A stretch of 64,000 nt of DNA from Terrisporobacter sp. (GTDB taxonomy: Bacteria > Bacillota_A > Clostridia > Peptostreptococcales > Peptostreptococcaceae). Shown in pieces: positions 27,614 through 38,366 of this stretch. How positions within the stretch are numbered: the first letter of the stretch is position 1; every line of letters begins with the position of its first letter. The notes under the pieces were generated by a model that did no database searches, had not been told where the DNA came from, and was given only the letters and a program-made list of their open reading frames with translations. The stretch is taken from the NCBI GenBank assembly GCA_029851945.1, contig JARKUZ010000033.1, forward strand, positions 1 through 64,000. The letters are read 5' to 3'. Position numbers and translations under genes: made by a program.

Positions 27614-28678
27614 ATGGATATAAAAAATTTAATAGATAAATTATATAAAAATAATTCCTTAGACAAAAATGAAATAATATATATATTAGACAATATAAAA
27701 GAAAATTATATAGAATATATTTGTGACAAAGCACTAAAAACTAAAGAAAAATACTATAGCAATAAAATATTTATGAGAGGTCTGATAGAGTTTACCAATT
27801 ACTGTAGAAATGATTGCTATTACTGCGGTATAAGATGCTCTAATAAAAATATCGAAAGGTACAGATTAAGTTTAGATGAAATTTTAGAATGTACTAATAT
27901 TGGATATAAACTTGGATATAGAACTTTTGTATTACAAGGTGGAGAAGACATATATTTTTCTGATGATAAAATTATTGAAATAATTAAGAGTATAAAAAAA
28001 TTACATCCTGATTGTGCGATAACCTTATCTATAGGTGAAAAATCCTATGATTCTTATAAGAAATTTTTTGATGCAGGTGCTGATAGATATTTACTTAGAC
28101 ACGAAACTGCAACAAATGAACATTATAAAAAATTGCATCCTAAAAATCTAAATTTAAATAACAGAATTAAATGTCTTGAAAATCTAAAAGAAATAGGATA
28201 TCAAGTTGGTGCTGGATTTATGGTAAACTCACCTTACCAAACTAATGAAAATTTAGTTCAAGATTTAATATTTTTAAAAAAATTAAATCCTCATATGATT
28301 GGTATTGGTCCTTTTATCCCTCATCATGATACAATATTTAAAGATGAGTCTGCAGGTACCCTAGAAAAAACTATTATAATGTTAGCTTTAACTAGATTAT
28401 TATTACCACAAGCTCTAATTCCATCAACTACATCCCTTGCAACTATTAATCCAAATGGAAGAGAAGCAGGATTTTATGCAGGTGCAAATGTAATTATGCC
28501 TAATTTATCTCCTAAAAAAGTTCGTGATAAATATTTATTATATGATAACAAACTCTCTAGTGGTGATGAAGCTGCCGAGTATAAAAATTTTATGGAAGAA
28601 AAAATAAACAAAGCAGGGTTTGTACTTGATACATCGAGAGGAGATAACATAACTTGGTTTAGATCTCATAATTTTTAA
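27614..28678 (+). CDS. hydE: [FeFe]-hydrogenase H-cluster maturase HydE (radical SAM)
   Basis: 354 residues, full length. The radical-SAM motif C-x3-C-x2-C occurs in NYCRNDCYYCGIR near residues 62-74. HydE features follow: GYRTFVLQGGED, RYLLRHETATNEHYKKLHP, GAGFMVNSPYQT and IGPFIPHHDT. It makes part of the dithiomethylamine/iron synthon of the H-cluster with HydG and HydF. AAGGAGGG precedes the ATG. Monocistronic here, with a terminator following. No lesion is seen, although hydF 24 kb away is broken. Confidence 0.92.
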   Translation: MDIKNLIDKLYKNNSLDKNEIIYILDNIKENYIEYICDKALKTKEKYYSNKIFMRGLIEFTNYCRNDCYYCGIRCSNKNIERYRLSLDEILECTNIGYKLGYRTFVLQGGEDIYFSDDKIIEIIKSIKKLHPDCAITLSIGEKSYDSYKKFFDAGADRYLLRHETATNEHYKKLHPKNLNLNNRIKCLENLKEIGYQVGAGFMVNSPYQTNENLVQDLIFLKKLNPHMIGIGPFIPHHDTIFKDESAGTLEKTIIMLALTRLLLPQALIPSTTSLATINPNGREAGFYAGANVIMPNLSPKKVRDKYLLYDNKLSSGDEAAEYKNFMEEKINKAGFVLDTSRGDNITWFRSHNF

Positions 28679-28690
28679 GTACATATTTAT

Positions 28691-28733
28691 AAAAAACAGT
28701 TGTTATTTTTAATTTAAATAACAACTGTTTTTT
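28691..28733 (+). terminator. Terminator of hydE
   Basis: AAAAAACAGTTGTTATTT / AAATAACAACTGTTTTTT 18-bp arms with a 7-base loop. Confidence 0.88.
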
Positions 28734-28785
28734 AATTAATTATCACTTACTTTATTTATTAATACCTAATTAAGTATATAAATCT

Positions 28786-30339
28786 TTAATTAGGTATTAT
28801 ATTTTTCTCTACTAAAAAATCATGTGCTACATTTTCAGGAGTTTTACCTTCTTCATCAACTTGATAATTCATATTTATCATATCTTCTTCAGTAATAACA
28901 CCTTCTAACATCTCTAATACTTCTTCTATTTCTGGATATTTTTCTAAAGTTTCCTCTCTTACAATTGGTATAGCGTAATATGGTGGAAAAAAGTTTTTAT
29001 CATCCTTTAAGACTTTAAGATTAAATTTTTTAAGAAGTCCATCAGTAGAAAATGCATCTATTACTTGAGCATCCCCTTTTTCAAGAGCTTGATATCTTAG
29101 AGACCCGTCTATACCTTTAACATCCTTATACTCCATTCCATAACATTTTTGAAGCCCTGGTAAACCATCATCCCTATTAGCAAATTGCATAGTTGGAGAG
29201 AATACAAAATTTTTACTATACTTAGTCAAATCTGAGTAAGTTTCAATATTATACTTTTCACATACTTTTGGATCCATAGCTAAAGTATAAGTATTATTAA
29301 ATCCTATAGGATTTAATACTTCTATTTGATATTTTTCAGATAGTGTATTTTTTACATGATTATAAACATCATCTTTATCCCCCTTAGCTTCTTCTTTCAT
29401 GATATTCATCAATATAGTCCCTGTATAATCTACACAAAAATCTACATCACCATTTGTCATAGAACTCCATAATACAGTAGTTCCCATATTAAGTTTTCTT
29501 TCAATATTGTAATCAGTATACTCTTCTAGTAAATCTGCATATATATTTCCAAGTATTAATTGCTCTGTAAAGTCTTTTGAACCAACTACTATAGTATCCT
29601 TTTTAGATAATCCTTGACCTACAGTAGTAAATAAAATTGCTACTACAAGAAGTATGGCACATACTTTAGCACCAAAATTATTATTTTTATTTGTAGAAGA
29701 TTTTGAAGACATATATTTATTCATAGCAGATTTTTCAATCTTAGAGAATATGTAATCTACTAAAAGAGCAAGTAAACATGCAGGTATAGCCCCTGCTAAA
29801 ATCATAATATTATTAACTGTTTGAACTCCTGAAAATACTAAATATCCAAGTCCTCCAGCACCTATAAATGCAGCAAGTGTCATAAGACCTACAGCTGTAA
29901 CTGATGATATTCTAACTCCTGCCATTATTATAGGAAGTGCTAATGGTAATTGTATTTTATATAATATCTGTTTATTCGTAAGCCCAATTCCAACTGCCGA
30001 TTCTATAATATTTTTATCAATACCTAATATTCCTGTAGATGTATTTTTTACTATAGGTAGTAAGGAATAAAGAACAACCATCATTATTGCTGGCTTACTG
30101 CCAATTCCTAAAATAGGCACCAAAAGACCTAAAAGAGCCATAGATGGTATTGCTTGAAATATATTAATTACCCCTATAATATATTTTCTTAATTTTTCAT
30201 TTTTAGAAATAAGTATTCCTAAAGGTATTCCTATAACTATAGCTACTAAAATAGCTAGTATAGTTAATCTAATATGTTCTATTAATAAACTAATGATTTG
30301 AGATTTCTGAGAAAAAATATAATTTATAAAATTAGTCAA
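28786..30339 (-). CDS. Glycine betaine/carnitine/choline ABC transporter, fused permease and substrate-binding protein
   Basis: 517 residues in two domains. Residues 1-210 form a BPD_transp permease (GIPLGILISKNEKLRKYI, AIPSMALLGLLVPILGIG, GLTNKQILYKIQLPLALP). Residues 220-517 form an OpuAC-type binding domain (VVGSKDFTEQLILGNIYADL, NPIGFNNTYTLAMD), tethered outside the membrane. This EgtU/OpuCBC-like fusion imports quaternary amines for osmoprotection or catabolism; related fusions bind ergothioneine. The start is a TTG overlapping the end of the ATPase gene, with GGAGGTG upstream. Confidence 0.9.
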   Translation of the reverse strand: MTNFINYIFSQKSQIISLLIEHIRLTILAILVAIVIGIPLGILISKNEKLRKYIIGVINIFQAIPSMALLGLLVPILGIGSKPAIMMVVLYSLLPIVKNTSTGILGIDKNIIESAVGIGLTNKQILYKIQLPLALPIIMAGVRISSVTAVGLMTLAAFIGAGGLGYLVFSGVQTVNNIMILAGAIPACLLALLVDYIFSKIEKSAMNKYMSSKSSTNKNNNFGAKVCAILLVVAILFTTVGQGLSKKDTIVVGSKDFTEQLILGNIYADLLEEYTDYNIERKLNMGTTVLWSSMTNGDVDFCVDYTGTILMNIMKEEAKGDKDDVYNHVKNTLSEKYQIEVLNPIGFNNTYTLAMDPKVCEKYNIETYSDLTKYSKNFVFSPTMQFANRDDGLPGLQKCYGMEYKDVKGIDGSLRYQALEKGDAQVIDAFSTDGLLKKFNLKVLKDDKNFFPPYYAIPIVREETLEKYPEIEEVLEMLEGVITEEDMINMNYQVDEEGKTPENVAHDFLVEKNIIPN

Positions 30340-31468
30340 GTATGCTCACCTCCATTTCTAAAAATTGCTCACTTAGTACTGTAAGTAAACTGCTTCTAGT
30401 TATAAGGCCAACTAACTTTTTGTCTTTAGTAACTACTGGAACATGACCAATATGTTCTTCATTCATAACTTCTAATATTTCTACTAGATGATTTTCATCA
30501 TAAACAAAAATAGGTTCTTTATTCATTATTTCACCTAATAAGTGATTTTGCTTCCCATCTAGTCTTAATTCTTTTATTGTAACTATACCAAGAAAATTTC
30601 CTTCTTTATCTGTCACTAATAAACTATCTACTTTATTAGTTCTCATTATTTCCATACCTTGTATAACAGTCCTTGAAGATTTTACTGTTATAGGATTTTT
30701 AATCATAATATCTTTTGCTTTTATATATTCTGGTGCATTCCATAATCTATCAGTTCCTATAAAATTTTTGACAAATTCATTGGATGGATTTCTAAGTAAA
30801 TTTTCTACTGTATCATATTGTTCTATATTACCATCTTTCATAATACAAATTTTATCAGCTAATTTTAAAGCTTCATCCATATCATGGGTGACAAATATTA
30901 TAGTTTTCTTTAACTCTTCTTGAAGAGAGTATAACCATTCTTGTAGTTGAGTGCGTGTAATTGGATCTAAAGCACTGAAAGGTTCATCCATAAGTATTAT
31001 ATCTGCATCAGTAGCTACAGCTCTTACAAGACCAATTCTTTGTTGCTGTCCTCCACTTAGCTCAGATGGATATTTATCTAAGAATTCTTTTGGATCTAAT
31101 CCAACCATATTCATTAATTCTAGTGTCTTATTATTTATTTCTTCTTCACTTTTACCTTTTTTTAATCTAGGTATTAACTCTATATTATCTCTGATAGTTA
31201 AATGTGGGAATAATCCAGTGCTTTGTATTACATATCCTATATTTCTTCTTAGCTTTATAGGGTCTTCTTCAGATATAGGTCTTCCATCAATATAAATTTC
31301 ACCTTTAGTAGGTTCAATTAATTTATTAATTAATTTAAGTGTTGTAGTTTTCCCACAACCACTAGGTCCTATAAATACAACAAAACTACCTTTATCAATT
31401 TTTAAAGATATATCTTCCAAGATAACCTTGCTACCTACCTTTTTAGAAATATTTTTAATTTCTATCAT
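30332..31468 (-). CDS. Betaine/choline ABC transporter ATPase with CBS domains (OpuCA-like)
   Basis: 378 residues. Walker A GPSGCGKTT, signature ELSGGQQQRIG, Walker B IILMDEPF, switch His in VTHDMDEA. Two C-terminal CBS domains follow (about residues 250-378), which sense ionic strength or nucleotides in OpuCA-type proteins. The start at 31468 (MIEIKNIS) follows GGAGGAGGGG; a longer reading to 31489 is less likely. First gene of a two-gene operon with the fused permease/binding protein. Confidence 0.92.
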   Translation of the reverse strand: MIEIKNISKKVGSKVILEDISLKIDKGSFVVFIGPSGCGKTTTLKLINKLIEPTKGEIYIDGRPISEEDPIKLRRNIGYVIQSTGLFPHLTIRDNIELIPRLKKGKSEEEINNKTLELMNMVGLDPKEFLDKYPSELSGGQQQRIGLVRAVATDADIILMDEPFSALDPITRTQLQEWLYSLQEELKKTIIFVTHDMDEALKLADKICIMKDGNIEQYDTVENLLRNPSNEFVKNFIGTDRLWNAPEYIKAKDIMIKNPITVKSSRTVIQGMEIMRTNKVDSLLVTDKEGNFLGIVTIKELRLDGKQNHLLGEIMNKEPIFVYDENHLVEILEVMNEEHIGHVPVVTKDKKLVGLITRSSLLTVLSEQFLEMEVSILD

Positions 31469-31664
31469 AATATCCCCCTCCTCCTTCAAACAACTTTATT
31501 CAATACATAAGTTGTTTATCAAATTATATTATAGCAGATACTAATTTCATTATCAAACTTATTTGTAATTTTTCAAACTAATCTTTTATTAAATAAATAT
31601 CTAAATGCTTAATTAATTCATTTTATTAATACTAAATTATCTATATAAATACACATATCTTGTA

Positions 31665-31705
31665 TAAGAAAAAGGATGAACTATTTTAGTTCATCCTTTT
31701 TCTTA
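31665..31705 (-). terminator. Terminator downstream of ispG
   Basis: TAAGAAAAAGGATGAACTA / TAGTTCATCCTTTTTCTTA near-perfect stem, ending the dxr-rseP-ispG transcript. Confidence 0.85.
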
Positions 31706-32767
31706 TTATTTTTCAAATTTACTTATTTCTTCAAGTAATTCATCTACCAGTGAATTACCCTTTATTTTTCTTACTATTTCACCCTTTTTAAATAAAAGAC
31801 CTTCCCCTTTTCCACCAGCAATGCCTATGTCGGCTTCTCTAGCTTCTCCAGGTCCATTAACAGCACATCCCATTATTGCTACTGTCATATCTTTATTTAT
31901 GTCTTTTATTTTTTCTTCTACTTCATTTGCAACACTAATTAAGTCAATGTTACATCTACCACATGTAGGACAAGAAACTATTTTTATCTTATCGTTTAAT
32001 AAGTTTAAACTTCTAAGTATATCTTTACCTACATGTACTTCTTCTACTGGATCTCCAGTTAAAGAAATTCTTATTGTATCACCTATTCCTCTAAGTAAAA
32101 GTGAACCTACACCAATTGATGATTTAATAGTTCCTTTTTTAATTCCACCTGCTTCAGTTATTCCTAAGTGTAGCGGATAATCAACTTTTTGACTCATTAA
32201 AGTGTAGGCATCAACAGCTGTATATATATCTGAAGATTTAAGTGATATTACTATATTATAAAAATCTAAATCCTCTAAAATTTTAACATGCTCCATAGCA
32301 CTTTCTACTAAAGCTTCTGGTGTTGCTGATCCATATTTTTTTAGTAAATGTTTCTCTAAAGAACCTCCATTTACTCCGATCCTTATTTTTAAGTTCTTTT
32401 CTTTACATTTTTCAACTACAGCTTTAACTCTATCTATGCCGCCTATATTCCCTGGATTTATTCTAATTCCGTCTACACCTTCTTCTATAGCTTTAAGAGC
32501 TAATTTGTAATCGAAATGTATATCAGCAATTAATGGTATATTTATCTCTTTTTTAATTTTGCCCAAGTTTTCTGCTGCTATCATATCAGGAACTGCTACT
32601 CTTACTGCATCACATCCTGCTTCTTCAAGTTTTTTTATTTGTTCTATTGTTTTTTTAGCATCTCTAGTATCTGTATTAGTCATGGACTGAACTGCTATTG
32701 GATTATCTCCTCCAATTTTAATACTACCTAAAGATACTTCTCTAGTTTTTCTTCTACTGTAACTCAA
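31706..32767 (-). CDS. ispG: 4-hydroxy-3-methylbut-2-enyl diphosphate synthase (flavodoxin/ferredoxin)
   Basis: 353 residues. TIM-barrel N-terminus with AVQSMTNTDTRDAKKTIEQI and RVAVPDMIAAE; C-terminal 4Fe-4S domain with SCPTCGRCNIDL and GCAVNGPGEAREADIGIAGG supplying the three cysteines. Penultimate step of the MEP isoprenoid pathway. It probably starts at TTG 32767 with GAAGGTG upstream. Follows dxr and rseP in the same operon, so two MEP enzymes are co-expressed. Confidence 0.95.
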   Translation of the reverse strand: MSYSRRKTREVSLGSIKIGGDNPIAVQSMTNTDTRDAKKTIEQIKKLEEAGCDAVRVAVPDMIAAENLGKIKKEINIPLIADIHFDYKLALKAIEEGVDGIRINPGNIGGIDRVKAVVEKCKEKNLKIRIGVNGGSLEKHLLKKYGSATPEALVESAMEHVKILEDLDFYNIVISLKSSDIYTAVDAYTLMSQKVDYPLHLGITEAGGIKKGTIKSSIGVGSLLLRGIGDTIRISLTGDPVEEVHVGKDILRSLNLLNDKIKIVSCPTCGRCNIDLISVANEVEEKIKDINKDMTVAIMGCAVNGPGEAREADIGIAGGKGEGLLFKKGEIVRKIKGNSLVDELLEEISKFEK

Positions 32768-32800
32768 AACTTCACCTTCTATTTCTAATATTTCTAAGTG

Positions 32801-33826
32801 TTAAAATTTAAAAAATCCTTTTATCAATCTTGTTACGTCATTGTATGTTATAAACACCATAAAGGCCATTAATGCGCAAAATCCTATCATATTTAACATA
32901 GCTTCTTTATCAGGATTTATTTTCTTTCCACCTCTTATCCATTCGACAAAAAGTAATAATAATCTACCTCCATCTAATGCAGGGAATGGAACTAAGTTTA
33001 TTATACCTAAGTTTAAACTTATTACAGATCCTAAGTATAATAGATTAATTATACCCATTTTAGCAGCATCAGAAACAAGAGTTATCACACCTATTGGACC
33101 TGCAACAGAATTACTAAATCCTCCTGGAACAGTACCAGTTATCATTTGTTTTAAAAATACAACCATCTGAACAATCATTTGCCATGTTGCCGTAAATGAA
33201 TCCTTTATAGCATTTACAAAGTTTTTTTCTCTCTTACAACTAACACCCACTTTGTAACTTCCATCTTCACCTAATTCTGGCTTTAAATTTGTTTGTATTT
33301 CTTTATTATCTCTTTCTACTACTAAAGTTAATTCTTTACCATTAGATGATGCAATTTCATCTGTAAATTCATTCCATGAGTTTATGCTTTTTCCATCAAC
33401 TTTCTTAATTATATCTCCACTATGTAAATTAGCTTCCATTGCTGGGCTATTTTCAATAATTTGCTCTAAAGTAGTCGTTGGAGATCCAATGTAAATAAAT
33501 ACTGGAATTAAAAATAATATTGCAAGTATAAAATTAAAAAATGGTCCTGCAAAAATTACACTTGCTCTTTGTAATATGGATTTTTCACTGAATGAACCAG
33601 GTTTATTTGATTCCTCATCTTCACCTTCCATAGATACATATCCACCTATTGGTAAAGCTCTTATTGAATACAATGTTCCATTTTTTTCTTTTCCATATAG
33701 TTTTGGTCCCATACCTATTGAAAATTCATGTACAACAACTCCATTTTTCTTTGCAAGAAGAAAATGTCCTAATTCATGTATCAAAATAATTACACCAAAT
33801 AGTAGTAACGCTATAACTATTGTCAT
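32801..33826 (-). CDS. rseP: RseP/RasP site-2 intramembrane zinc protease
   Basis: 341 residues. Catalytic HELGH in the first membrane helix near residues 17-21, a PDZ domain around residues 120-190 (NLHSGDIIKKVDGKSINSW) and the C-terminal motif PFPALDGGRLL carrying the third zinc ligand Asp. Cleaves membrane-embedded anti-sigma factors and signal peptide remnants. GGAAGGTG precedes the ATG. Located between dxr and ispG, as in many Firmicutes. Confidence 0.95.
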   Translation of the reverse strand: MTIVIALLLFGVIILIHELGHFLLAKKNGVVVHEFSIGMGPKLYGKEKNGTLYSIRALPIGGYVSMEGEDEESNKPGSFSEKSILQRASVIFAGPFFNFILAILFLIPVFIYIGSPTTTLEQIIENSPAMEANLHSGDIIKKVDGKSINSWNEFTDEIASSNGKELTLVVERDNKEIQTNLKPELGEDGSYKVGVSCKREKNFVNAIKDSFTATWQMIVQMVVFLKQMITGTVPGGFSNSVAGPIGVITLVSDAAKMGIINLLYLGSVISLNLGIINLVPFPALDGGRLLLLFVEWIRGGKKINPDKEAMLNMIGFCALMAFMVFITYNDVTRLIKGFFKF

Positions 33827-33863
33827 ATATTCACCTTCCTAATTTCACTAAAAAATTAATTAG

Positions 33864-35018
33864 CTATTTTTTTAAAATTTTTGCTAAAAATTCTCTCGTC
33901 TCTTTGTCTACTTCTAGAATATCTTCTAAAGTTGGATTAATTCTATTTTTATGTTCTTTTAAAGTTCTTTCTATGTAATATGGTATGTCATAAAATCCAA
34001 TTTTATCATTTAAAAATTCATTTACTAAAACTTCATTTGCAGAATTTAATGCAGCACAATATGTCCCACCCATTTTTAATGCCTCAAATGCCAGCCTTAA
34101 ACATGGAAATGTTTCCATATCTGGATCTTCAAAAGTCAAAGTAGAAGCTTTCCTAAAATCTAATCTTTCAAAATTAGTTTCTAATCTATCTGGATAAGTT
34201 AAAGCATACTGAATTGGTAGTCTCATATCTGGACATCCAAGTTGCGCCATAACTGAGCTATCTCTAAATGATACCATTGAATGAACTATACTTTGGGGAT
34301 GCACCACCACCTCTATATCTTCTGCCTCCACACCAAATAACCACTTAGCTTCTATAACTTCAAGGCCTTTGTTCATAAGTGTAGATGAGTCTATGCTTAT
34401 TTTTCTTCCCATATCCCAGTTAGGATGTTTAAGTGCTTGTTCTTTTTTAATATTTATAAGTTCTTCTTTTTTCTTACCCCTAAATGGTCCACCTGATGCA
34501 GTTAATATAATTTTTTCTATTTCTTTTTTATTCTCTCCATTTAAGCATTGAAATATAGCACTGTGTTCACTATCAACAGGTAATATTTCCACATTATTTT
34601 TCCTAGCTTCTCTCATTACTAATTCACCTGCTGTTACTAATGTTTCTTTATTAGCCAGTGCTATTGTTTTTTTAGATTTAATAGCCGCCATTGTAGGAAC
34701 AAGTCCTATCATACCAACAACTGCAGTTAATACTATATCTATTTCCTCAAGTTGACAAATTTTAACTAAACCTTCCATTCCACTAAGCACTTCTATATCT
34801 ATATTCTCAGGAATCATTTCCTTTAATCTATTCGCACTTTTTTCGTCATAAACTGCTACATATTTAGGACAAAATTCTAAGATTTGCTCTAACAATAATT
34901 CCACGCTGCTATTTGCAGATATGGCTACAATCTCAAACTTATCTTTATTTTTGCGTGCAACATCTAAAGTCTGAGTACCTATAGATCCTGTAGAACCTAA
35001 AATAGTAATTTTTTTCAT
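33864..35018 (-). CDS. dxr: 1-deoxy-D-xylulose 5-phosphate reductoisomerase
   Basis: 384 residues. NADPH-binding [19 protein letters not shown] at the N-terminus; metal/active-site segments [18 protein letters not shown]-type TASGGPFRG, and the [17 protein letters not shown] motif [18 protein letters not shown]. Second step of the MEP pathway. Preceded by AAAGGG and, 170 bases upstream, by the cdsA terminator, so dxr-rseP-ispG probably has its own promoter. Confidence 0.95.
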   Translation of the reverse strand: MKKITILGSTGSIGTQTLDVARKNKDKFEIVAISANSSVELLLEQILEFCPKYVAVYDEKSANRLKEMIPENIDIEVLSGMEGLVKICQLEEIDIVLTAVVGMIGLVPTMAAIKSKKTIALANKETLVTAGELVMREARKNNVEILPVDSEHSAIFQCLNGENKKEIEKIILTASGGPFRGKKKEELINIKKEQALKHPNWDMGRKISIDSSTLMNKGLEVIEAKWLFGVEAEDIEVVVHPQSIVHSMVSFRDSSVMAQLGCPDMRLPIQYALTYPDRLETNFERLDFRKASTLTFEDPDMETFPCLRLAFEALKMGGTYCAALNSANEVLVNEFLNDKIGFYDIPYYIERTLKEHKNRINPTLEDILEVDKETREFLAKILKK

Positions 35019-35180
35019 AAGTAATCCCTTTCTAAGTTGTATTAATTATTATTTGTTCATCTATGTATTATATCACTATTATCATTATTATTTACAATAT
35101 TCATTAAAAATTCAAATATAAAATAATATTTTTCAATTAAAATTAAACTTAATATCGTCAAATATTTTATTATAATTATA

Positions 35181-35211
35181 TAAAATAAAAAGCTCCAGTC
35201 AAACTGAAGCT
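35181..35211 (-). terminator. Terminator between cdsA and dxr
   Basis: AGCTTCAG-TTTGA-CTGGAGCT hairpin on the minus strand followed by TTTTTATTTTA. It splits the large cluster into separately transcribed parts. Confidence 0.75.
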
Positions 35212-35214
35212 AAA

Positions 35215-35994
35215 TTAATTAATAAATAAATTTATTACACTATATACAAATGGAGATACTAATATAACACTATCAAATCTATCTAATATACCTCCATGTC
35301 CTGGTATTAATTTACCATAATCTTTTATACCCACATATCTTTTAATTGACGAAGCAAATAAATCTCCAAATTGGGCAACAATGCTACCAAAGAATCCCAT
35401 AAATACAATTACTGCTAAATCAATCTCAAAGAAATATCCAAATACAATACATACTAATGTAGATCCTAATATTCCTCCAACACTTCCCTCTACAGTCTTT
35501 TTAGGGCTAACTTTAGGTATTAATTTATGTTTACCAAATAAATAGCCTGCAAAATAAGCAAATATATCTGTCATAAAGGCAATAATAAATATTAGCCATA
35601 CATAAACTTTTCCCTTAGTAAAATCATCCATAGTTAATACTATAAAATCTAATAATATTGCCACATAAAATATGCCAAAGAAAGTTACTATAATATCTAT
35701 TATATTCCGTTTTACTCTTAATATAGATGCAATCGAGATTAAGAATAAAATGAAAATCATAGAATAAGTATAAAATATTGGTAGTTTAAAATAATTCTTT
35801 ATTAATAAATAAAAAGAAAAAGTATAACCTATATAATATAATGGCTTTATTTCTTTTTGTTCAAATGCCTTATAAAACTCATTTATGGCAATTGAGATTA
35901 TTATAGCTTCTCCTATATATAAAGGAAGTCCTCCAAGTATTATAAGGATAAATAATGGAACTAATAATAATCCGGCTATAATTCTTGTTCTCAT
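35215..35994 (-). CDS. cdsA: Phosphatidate cytidylyltransferase
   Basis: 259 residues and seven or eight membrane helices. The CTP transferase signature occurs near the C-terminus (SSIKRYVGIKDYGKLIPGHG and the following GGILDRFDS), with VSPKKTVEGSVGG before it. Makes CDP-diacylglycerol for phospholipid synthesis in the membrane. AAGGAG precedes the ATG, 11 bases after uppS. Confidence 0.95.
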   Translation of the reverse strand: MRTRIIAGLLLVPLFILIILGGLPLYIGEAIIISIAINEFYKAFEQKEIKPLYYIGYTFSFYLLIKNYFKLPIFYTYSMIFILFLISIASILRVKRNIIDIIVTFFGIFYVAILLDFIVLTMDDFTKGKVYVWLIFIIAFMTDIFAYFAGYLFGKHKLIPKVSPKKTVEGSVGGILGSTLVCIVFGYFFEIDLAVIVFMGFFGSIVAQFGDLFASSIKRYVGIKDYGKLIPGHGGILDRFDSVILVSPFVYSVINLFIN

Positions 35995-36005
35995 AAGTAT
36001 TCTCC

Positions 36006-36740
36006 TTATTTAATTCCGCCAAATCTCCTATCTCTATTTTGATAAGTATAAATAGCTTTTTGAAGCTCTTTTTCATCAAAATCTGGCCAATGAATGTCAG
36101 TAAAATAAAATTCTGCGTAAGCAATTTCCCAAAGCAAGAAGTTACTTAATCTTTGTTCTCCACTGGTTCTTATAACTAGATCTGGATCTGGAATAAATTT
36201 TGTGCTTAAGTGATTTGTAATTGTATCTTCATCAATTTCTTCTATACTTATTTTACCCTCTTTAACATCTTTTACAATATGTACTAGAGCATTTTTTATA
36301 TCAAATCTTCCTCCGTAATTTAAAGCCAAATTTAAATTACATCCTGTATTATCTTTAGTTAATTCTATTGCATCTTCAAGTTCTTTTACACACTGACTTG
36401 GTAATTTTTCAATATCACCTATTGCAGTTAATTTAACATTTTCTTTATGTAATGTTTTCACTTCATTTTTTAAATAAGTTGCAAGTAGATTCATTAGTGT
36501 ATCTACTTCTAGTTTTGGTCTTTTCCAATTTTCTGTGGAAAAAGCATATAAAGTAACATATTTAACATTTAATTTTTTGCACTCTCTAAGTACCGTTCTA
36601 ATAGTTTCCACACCAGCTTTATGCCCAGCTGTTCTTGGTAAAAACTTGCTTTTAGCCCATCTTCCATTACCATCCATGATGATAGCAATGTGTTTAGGCA
36701 CTTTTTGTAAATCTATATCATAAAACAAATTGTTTTCCAT
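36006..36740 (-). CDS. uppS: Undecaprenyl diphosphate synthase
   Basis: 244 residues. Conserved MDGNGRWAKS with the Mg-binding Asp, GHKAGVETIRTVLRECKKL, TLYAFSTENWKRP and the C-terminal RTSGEQRLSNFLLWEIAYAE. cis-prenyltransferase making C55-PP for peptidoglycan lipid carriers. Of two nearby ATGs, 36740 (MENNLFYD) is better spaced from TTGGAG than 36746. Directly upstream of cdsA. Confidence 0.95.
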   Translation of the reverse strand: MENNLFYDIDLQKVPKHIAIIMDGNGRWAKSKFLPRTAGHKAGVETIRTVLRECKKLNVKYVTLYAFSTENWKRPKLEVDTLMNLLATYLKNEVKTLHKENVKLTAIGDIEKLPSQCVKELEDAIELTKDNTGCNLNLALNYGGRFDIKNALVHIVKDVKEGKISIEEIDEDTITNHLSTKFIPDPDLVIRTSGEQRLSNFLLWEIAYAEFYFTDIHWPDFDEKELQKAIYTYQNRDRRFGGIK

Positions 36741-36770
36741 ATTCATACTCCAAATATTATTTCTGACTCC

Positions 36771-36974
36771 TTATATTAAGGAGCCAGAAAAGTAAGTTAC
36801 AAATAATTCTACACTATCTTCTTTTTCTGTAATTTTAATTACCCTAGGATAAATAAGCTTATCTTTATCCTTATTACCTTGAAGAATCGTTATAGTATAT
36901 ATTACACATCTATCATCAAAATACTTTTTAACATCATCTAAATGAAGGCCTAATAGCTCATAATATCTATTCAA
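36771..36974 (-). CDS. Small protein of unknown function inside the frr-uppS gap
   Basis: 67 residues, no membrane segment. The sequence (ELLGLHLDDVKKYFDDRC, VIYTITILQGN, RVIKITEKEDSVELFV) looks like a compact alpha/beta protein. It starts with TTG at 36974 only 2 bases after frr, so it is translated from the same mRNA. GGCGGT may be a weak ribosome site. No family name recognised. Its position inside an essential cluster suggests a conserved role. Confidence 0.6.
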   Translation of the reverse strand: MNRYYELLGLHLDDVKKYFDDRCVIYTITILQGNKDKDKLIYPRVIKITEKEDSVELFVTYFSGSLI

Positions 36975-36976
36975 AA

Positions 36977-37531
36977 TTATACCGCCATTATATCTTGTTC
37001 TTTAGCTGCTAATAAAGTATCTATATCTTTTGTATATTTATCAGTAAGTTTTTGCACATCATTTTGTGCTTTCTTTAAATCATCCTCAGTTATTTCGCCT
37101 TCTTTTTCTAACTTTTTAAGTCTATCGTTAGCGTCTCTTCTTTCATTTCTTATTCTTACTTTGAATTCTTCTGAAGCTTTTTTAGCTTGTTTACATAATT
37201 CTTTTCTTCTTTCTTCTGTTAATGCAGGAACACTTATTCTTATAACGTCTCCATCATTAGTAGGATTCAATCCTAAATCTGAGTTTCTTATTGCTTTTTC
37301 GATTTCTTTCATTGCACTTTTATCCCAAGGGTTTATCATTAGTGTTCTTGGCTCTGGCACTGATATAGAACCAACTTGGTTTATTGGAGTTGGAGTTCCA
37401 TAATAATCAACTCTTATCTTGTCTAACATTTGTGCATTAGCTCTACCTGCTCTTATAGTAGAAAATTCAAACTTTAGAGCTTCTATTGTTTTATCCATTT
37501 GTTGTTGTAAGTTTTTTTGTATTTCTTTCAT
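36977..37531 (-). CDS. frr: Ribosome recycling factor
   Basis: 184 residues, standard length. Three-helix-bundle sequence with FSTIRAGRANAQMLDKIRVD, the hinge PTPINQVGSISVPEPRTLMI, and ISVPALTEERRKELCKQAKK. Splits post-termination ribosomes with EF-G. AGGAGG precedes the ATG; 33 bases after pyrH. Confidence 0.97.
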   Translation of the reverse strand: MKEIQKNLQQQMDKTIEALKFEFSTIRAGRANAQMLDKIRVDYYGTPTPINQVGSISVPEPRTLMINPWDKSAMKEIEKAIRNSDLGLNPTNDGDVIRISVPALTEERRKELCKQAKKASEEFKVRIRNERRDANDRLKKLEKEGEITEDDLKKAQNDVQKLTDKYTKDIDTLLAAKEQDIMAV

Positions 37532-37564
37532 TTTTACTCCTCCTTCTTTAATATAAAAGTAATA

Positions 37565-38290
<726 letters not shown>

Positions 38291-38321
38291 TCAAATATAT
38301 TCTCTCGTTATTATTTCTCTG

Positions 38322-38357
38322 TTTTTTAAAAAAGAGAACACATAAGTGTTCTCTTTT
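38322..38357 (-). terminator. Terminator/attenuator between tsf and pyrH
   Basis: AAAAGAGAACAC / GTGTTCTCTTTT perfect 12-bp stem with a 4-base loop. On the minus strand it is followed by TTTTTTAAAAAAC. It reduces read-through from the highly expressed rpsB-tsf pair into pyrH. Confidence 0.85.
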
Positions 38358-38366
38358 GGTTAATTA

